Source of the DNA: CAZCWX01 sp964502465
Lineage (GTDB): Bacteria; Desulfobacterota; Binatia; Bin18
Direction: 5' to 3'
Assembly (NCBI GenBank): GCA_964502465.1
Contig: CAZCWX010000507.1
Span: 1 to 6,403 of the forward strand
Length of the DNA: 6,403 nucleotides
The position numbers and the translations under genes are program-made. Shown here one piece after another: positions 6,217 through 6,403 of this stretch (the stretch's first letter is position 1; each line of letters begins with the position of its first letter). The notes under the pieces were generated by a model. It had not been told where the DNA came from. It saw nothing but the letters and a program-made list of their open reading frames with translations, and searched no databases.

Positions 6217-6280
6217 CAGTACAGTCCGGTACTGTCCTAATTAGGACACCTAAGAAATAAAATTAGGACACTTCAGAAAT
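6217..6280. promoter_or_regulatory. Palindrome cluster, candidate operator upstream of the epoxide hydrolase
   Basis: Three overlapping signals sit 66-130 bp before the epoxide hydrolase ATG. CAGTAC (6217-6222) and GTACTG (6229-6234) form an inverted repeat around AGTCCG. TGTCCTAATTAGGACA (6233-6248) is a perfect 16-bp palindrome. An 18-of-20 direct repeat starting AATTAGGACAC lies at 6239-6258 and 6261-6280, with a 22-bp period of about two helical turns. This spacing suits a dimeric repressor (for example TetR or MarR type) binding the same DNA face twice. No regulator gene is in the window. The alternative is that these are ends of a mobile element. Confidence 0.45.
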
Positions 6281-6403
6281 TCGATAATAGTGCAGTTTTG
6301 AGATAAAATATCGTTCAAAATTTCGTGGTTGTGCAAGTGTCTCTTTAGTTGTGCAAGTGTCTCTTTAATGGTAGGGATTATGTGATAAAGGGATTCGCTA
6401 AAC
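6241..6403. other. AT-rich, repeat-bearing segment at the right edge
   Basis: By hand count this segment is about 34% GC, whereas two 60-base samples of the adjacent gene (5041-5100, 5581-5640) are about 60%. It holds the right copies of the direct repeats and the tandem 20-bp unit but no convincing gene. A minus-strand frame is open from the right edge to a TAG at 6250-6252 (50 codons, beginning FSESLYHIIPTIKE), with no family resemblance. The composition shift fits either a promoter region or the boundary of acquired DNA. Confidence 0.4.
6328..6367. repeat. Perfect tandem duplication of a 20-bp unit
   Basis: The unit GTTGTGCAAGTGTCTCTTTA occurs at 6328-6347 and immediately again at 6348-6367 with no mismatch. 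Its core AAGTGTC is the complement of GACACTT at 6267-6273, so the motif appears in opposite orientations on either side of about 60 AT-rich bases. It may be a duplicated binding site, a replication-slippage product or part of a mobile-element end. Confidence 0.7.

Noticed and set aside
6250..6403. Minus-strand frame open from the right edge for 50 codons, ending at TAG 6250-6252
   Set aside because: It has no start in the window and no recognisable family. It runs through the tandem 20-bp duplication, which it reads in two frames, and through the palindrome repeats. An open stretch of this length can arise by chance.

Overview
The window is a bacterial chromosomal segment of dense, single-domain metabolic and transport genes. 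The coding regions are moderately GC-rich. The envelope is probably that of a Gram-negative: a Sec-exported MsrA, a Tat-type lipoprotein-like MsrB and a periplasmic-type ModA. The sequence does not fix the species. An uncultured proteobacterium-like lineage is a reasonable but weakly supported guess.

Layout. (1) 1-1094, minus strand: an msrB-msrA operon for methionine sulfoxide repair outside the cytoplasm. The genes are 2 bp apart, and msrA runs off the left edge after 185 codons. (2) 1095-1380: a gene-free divergent control region with a perfect 8-bp inverted repeat in the mod leader. (3) 1381-3989, plus strand: modA-modB-modC, a complete molybdate (possibly tungstate) ABC importer. modA and modB overlap by 4 bp, and modC follows after 39 bp without a visible Shine-Dalgarno. 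(4) 4143-4718, plus strand: a VOC/glyoxalase-fold protein with its own strong ribosome binding site and all four ligand positions of glyoxalase I. (5) 4719-4984: a convergent gap holding a small hairpin and, at 4871-4980, a compact element built from repeated CCATAG/CTATGG words with 12-bp inverted ends. (6) 4985-6151, minus strand: an alpha/beta-hydrolase epoxide hydrolase with its EHN domain and complete catalytic triad. (7) 6152-6403: its upstream region. This turns abruptly AT-rich (about 34% GC by hand count over 6241-6403) and carries a 16-bp perfect palindrome, a 20-bp imperfect repeat at 22-bp period and a perfect tandem 20-bp duplication.

The genes form three functional blocks: oxidative protein repair in the envelope, oxyanion import for molybdoenzymes, and two detoxification-type enzymes facing each other. 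All are known families. The window shows no phage, CRISPR, toxin-antitoxin or biosynthetic cluster. The most unexplained material is non-coding: the CCATAG element and the repeat-rich region upstream of the epoxide hydrolase.
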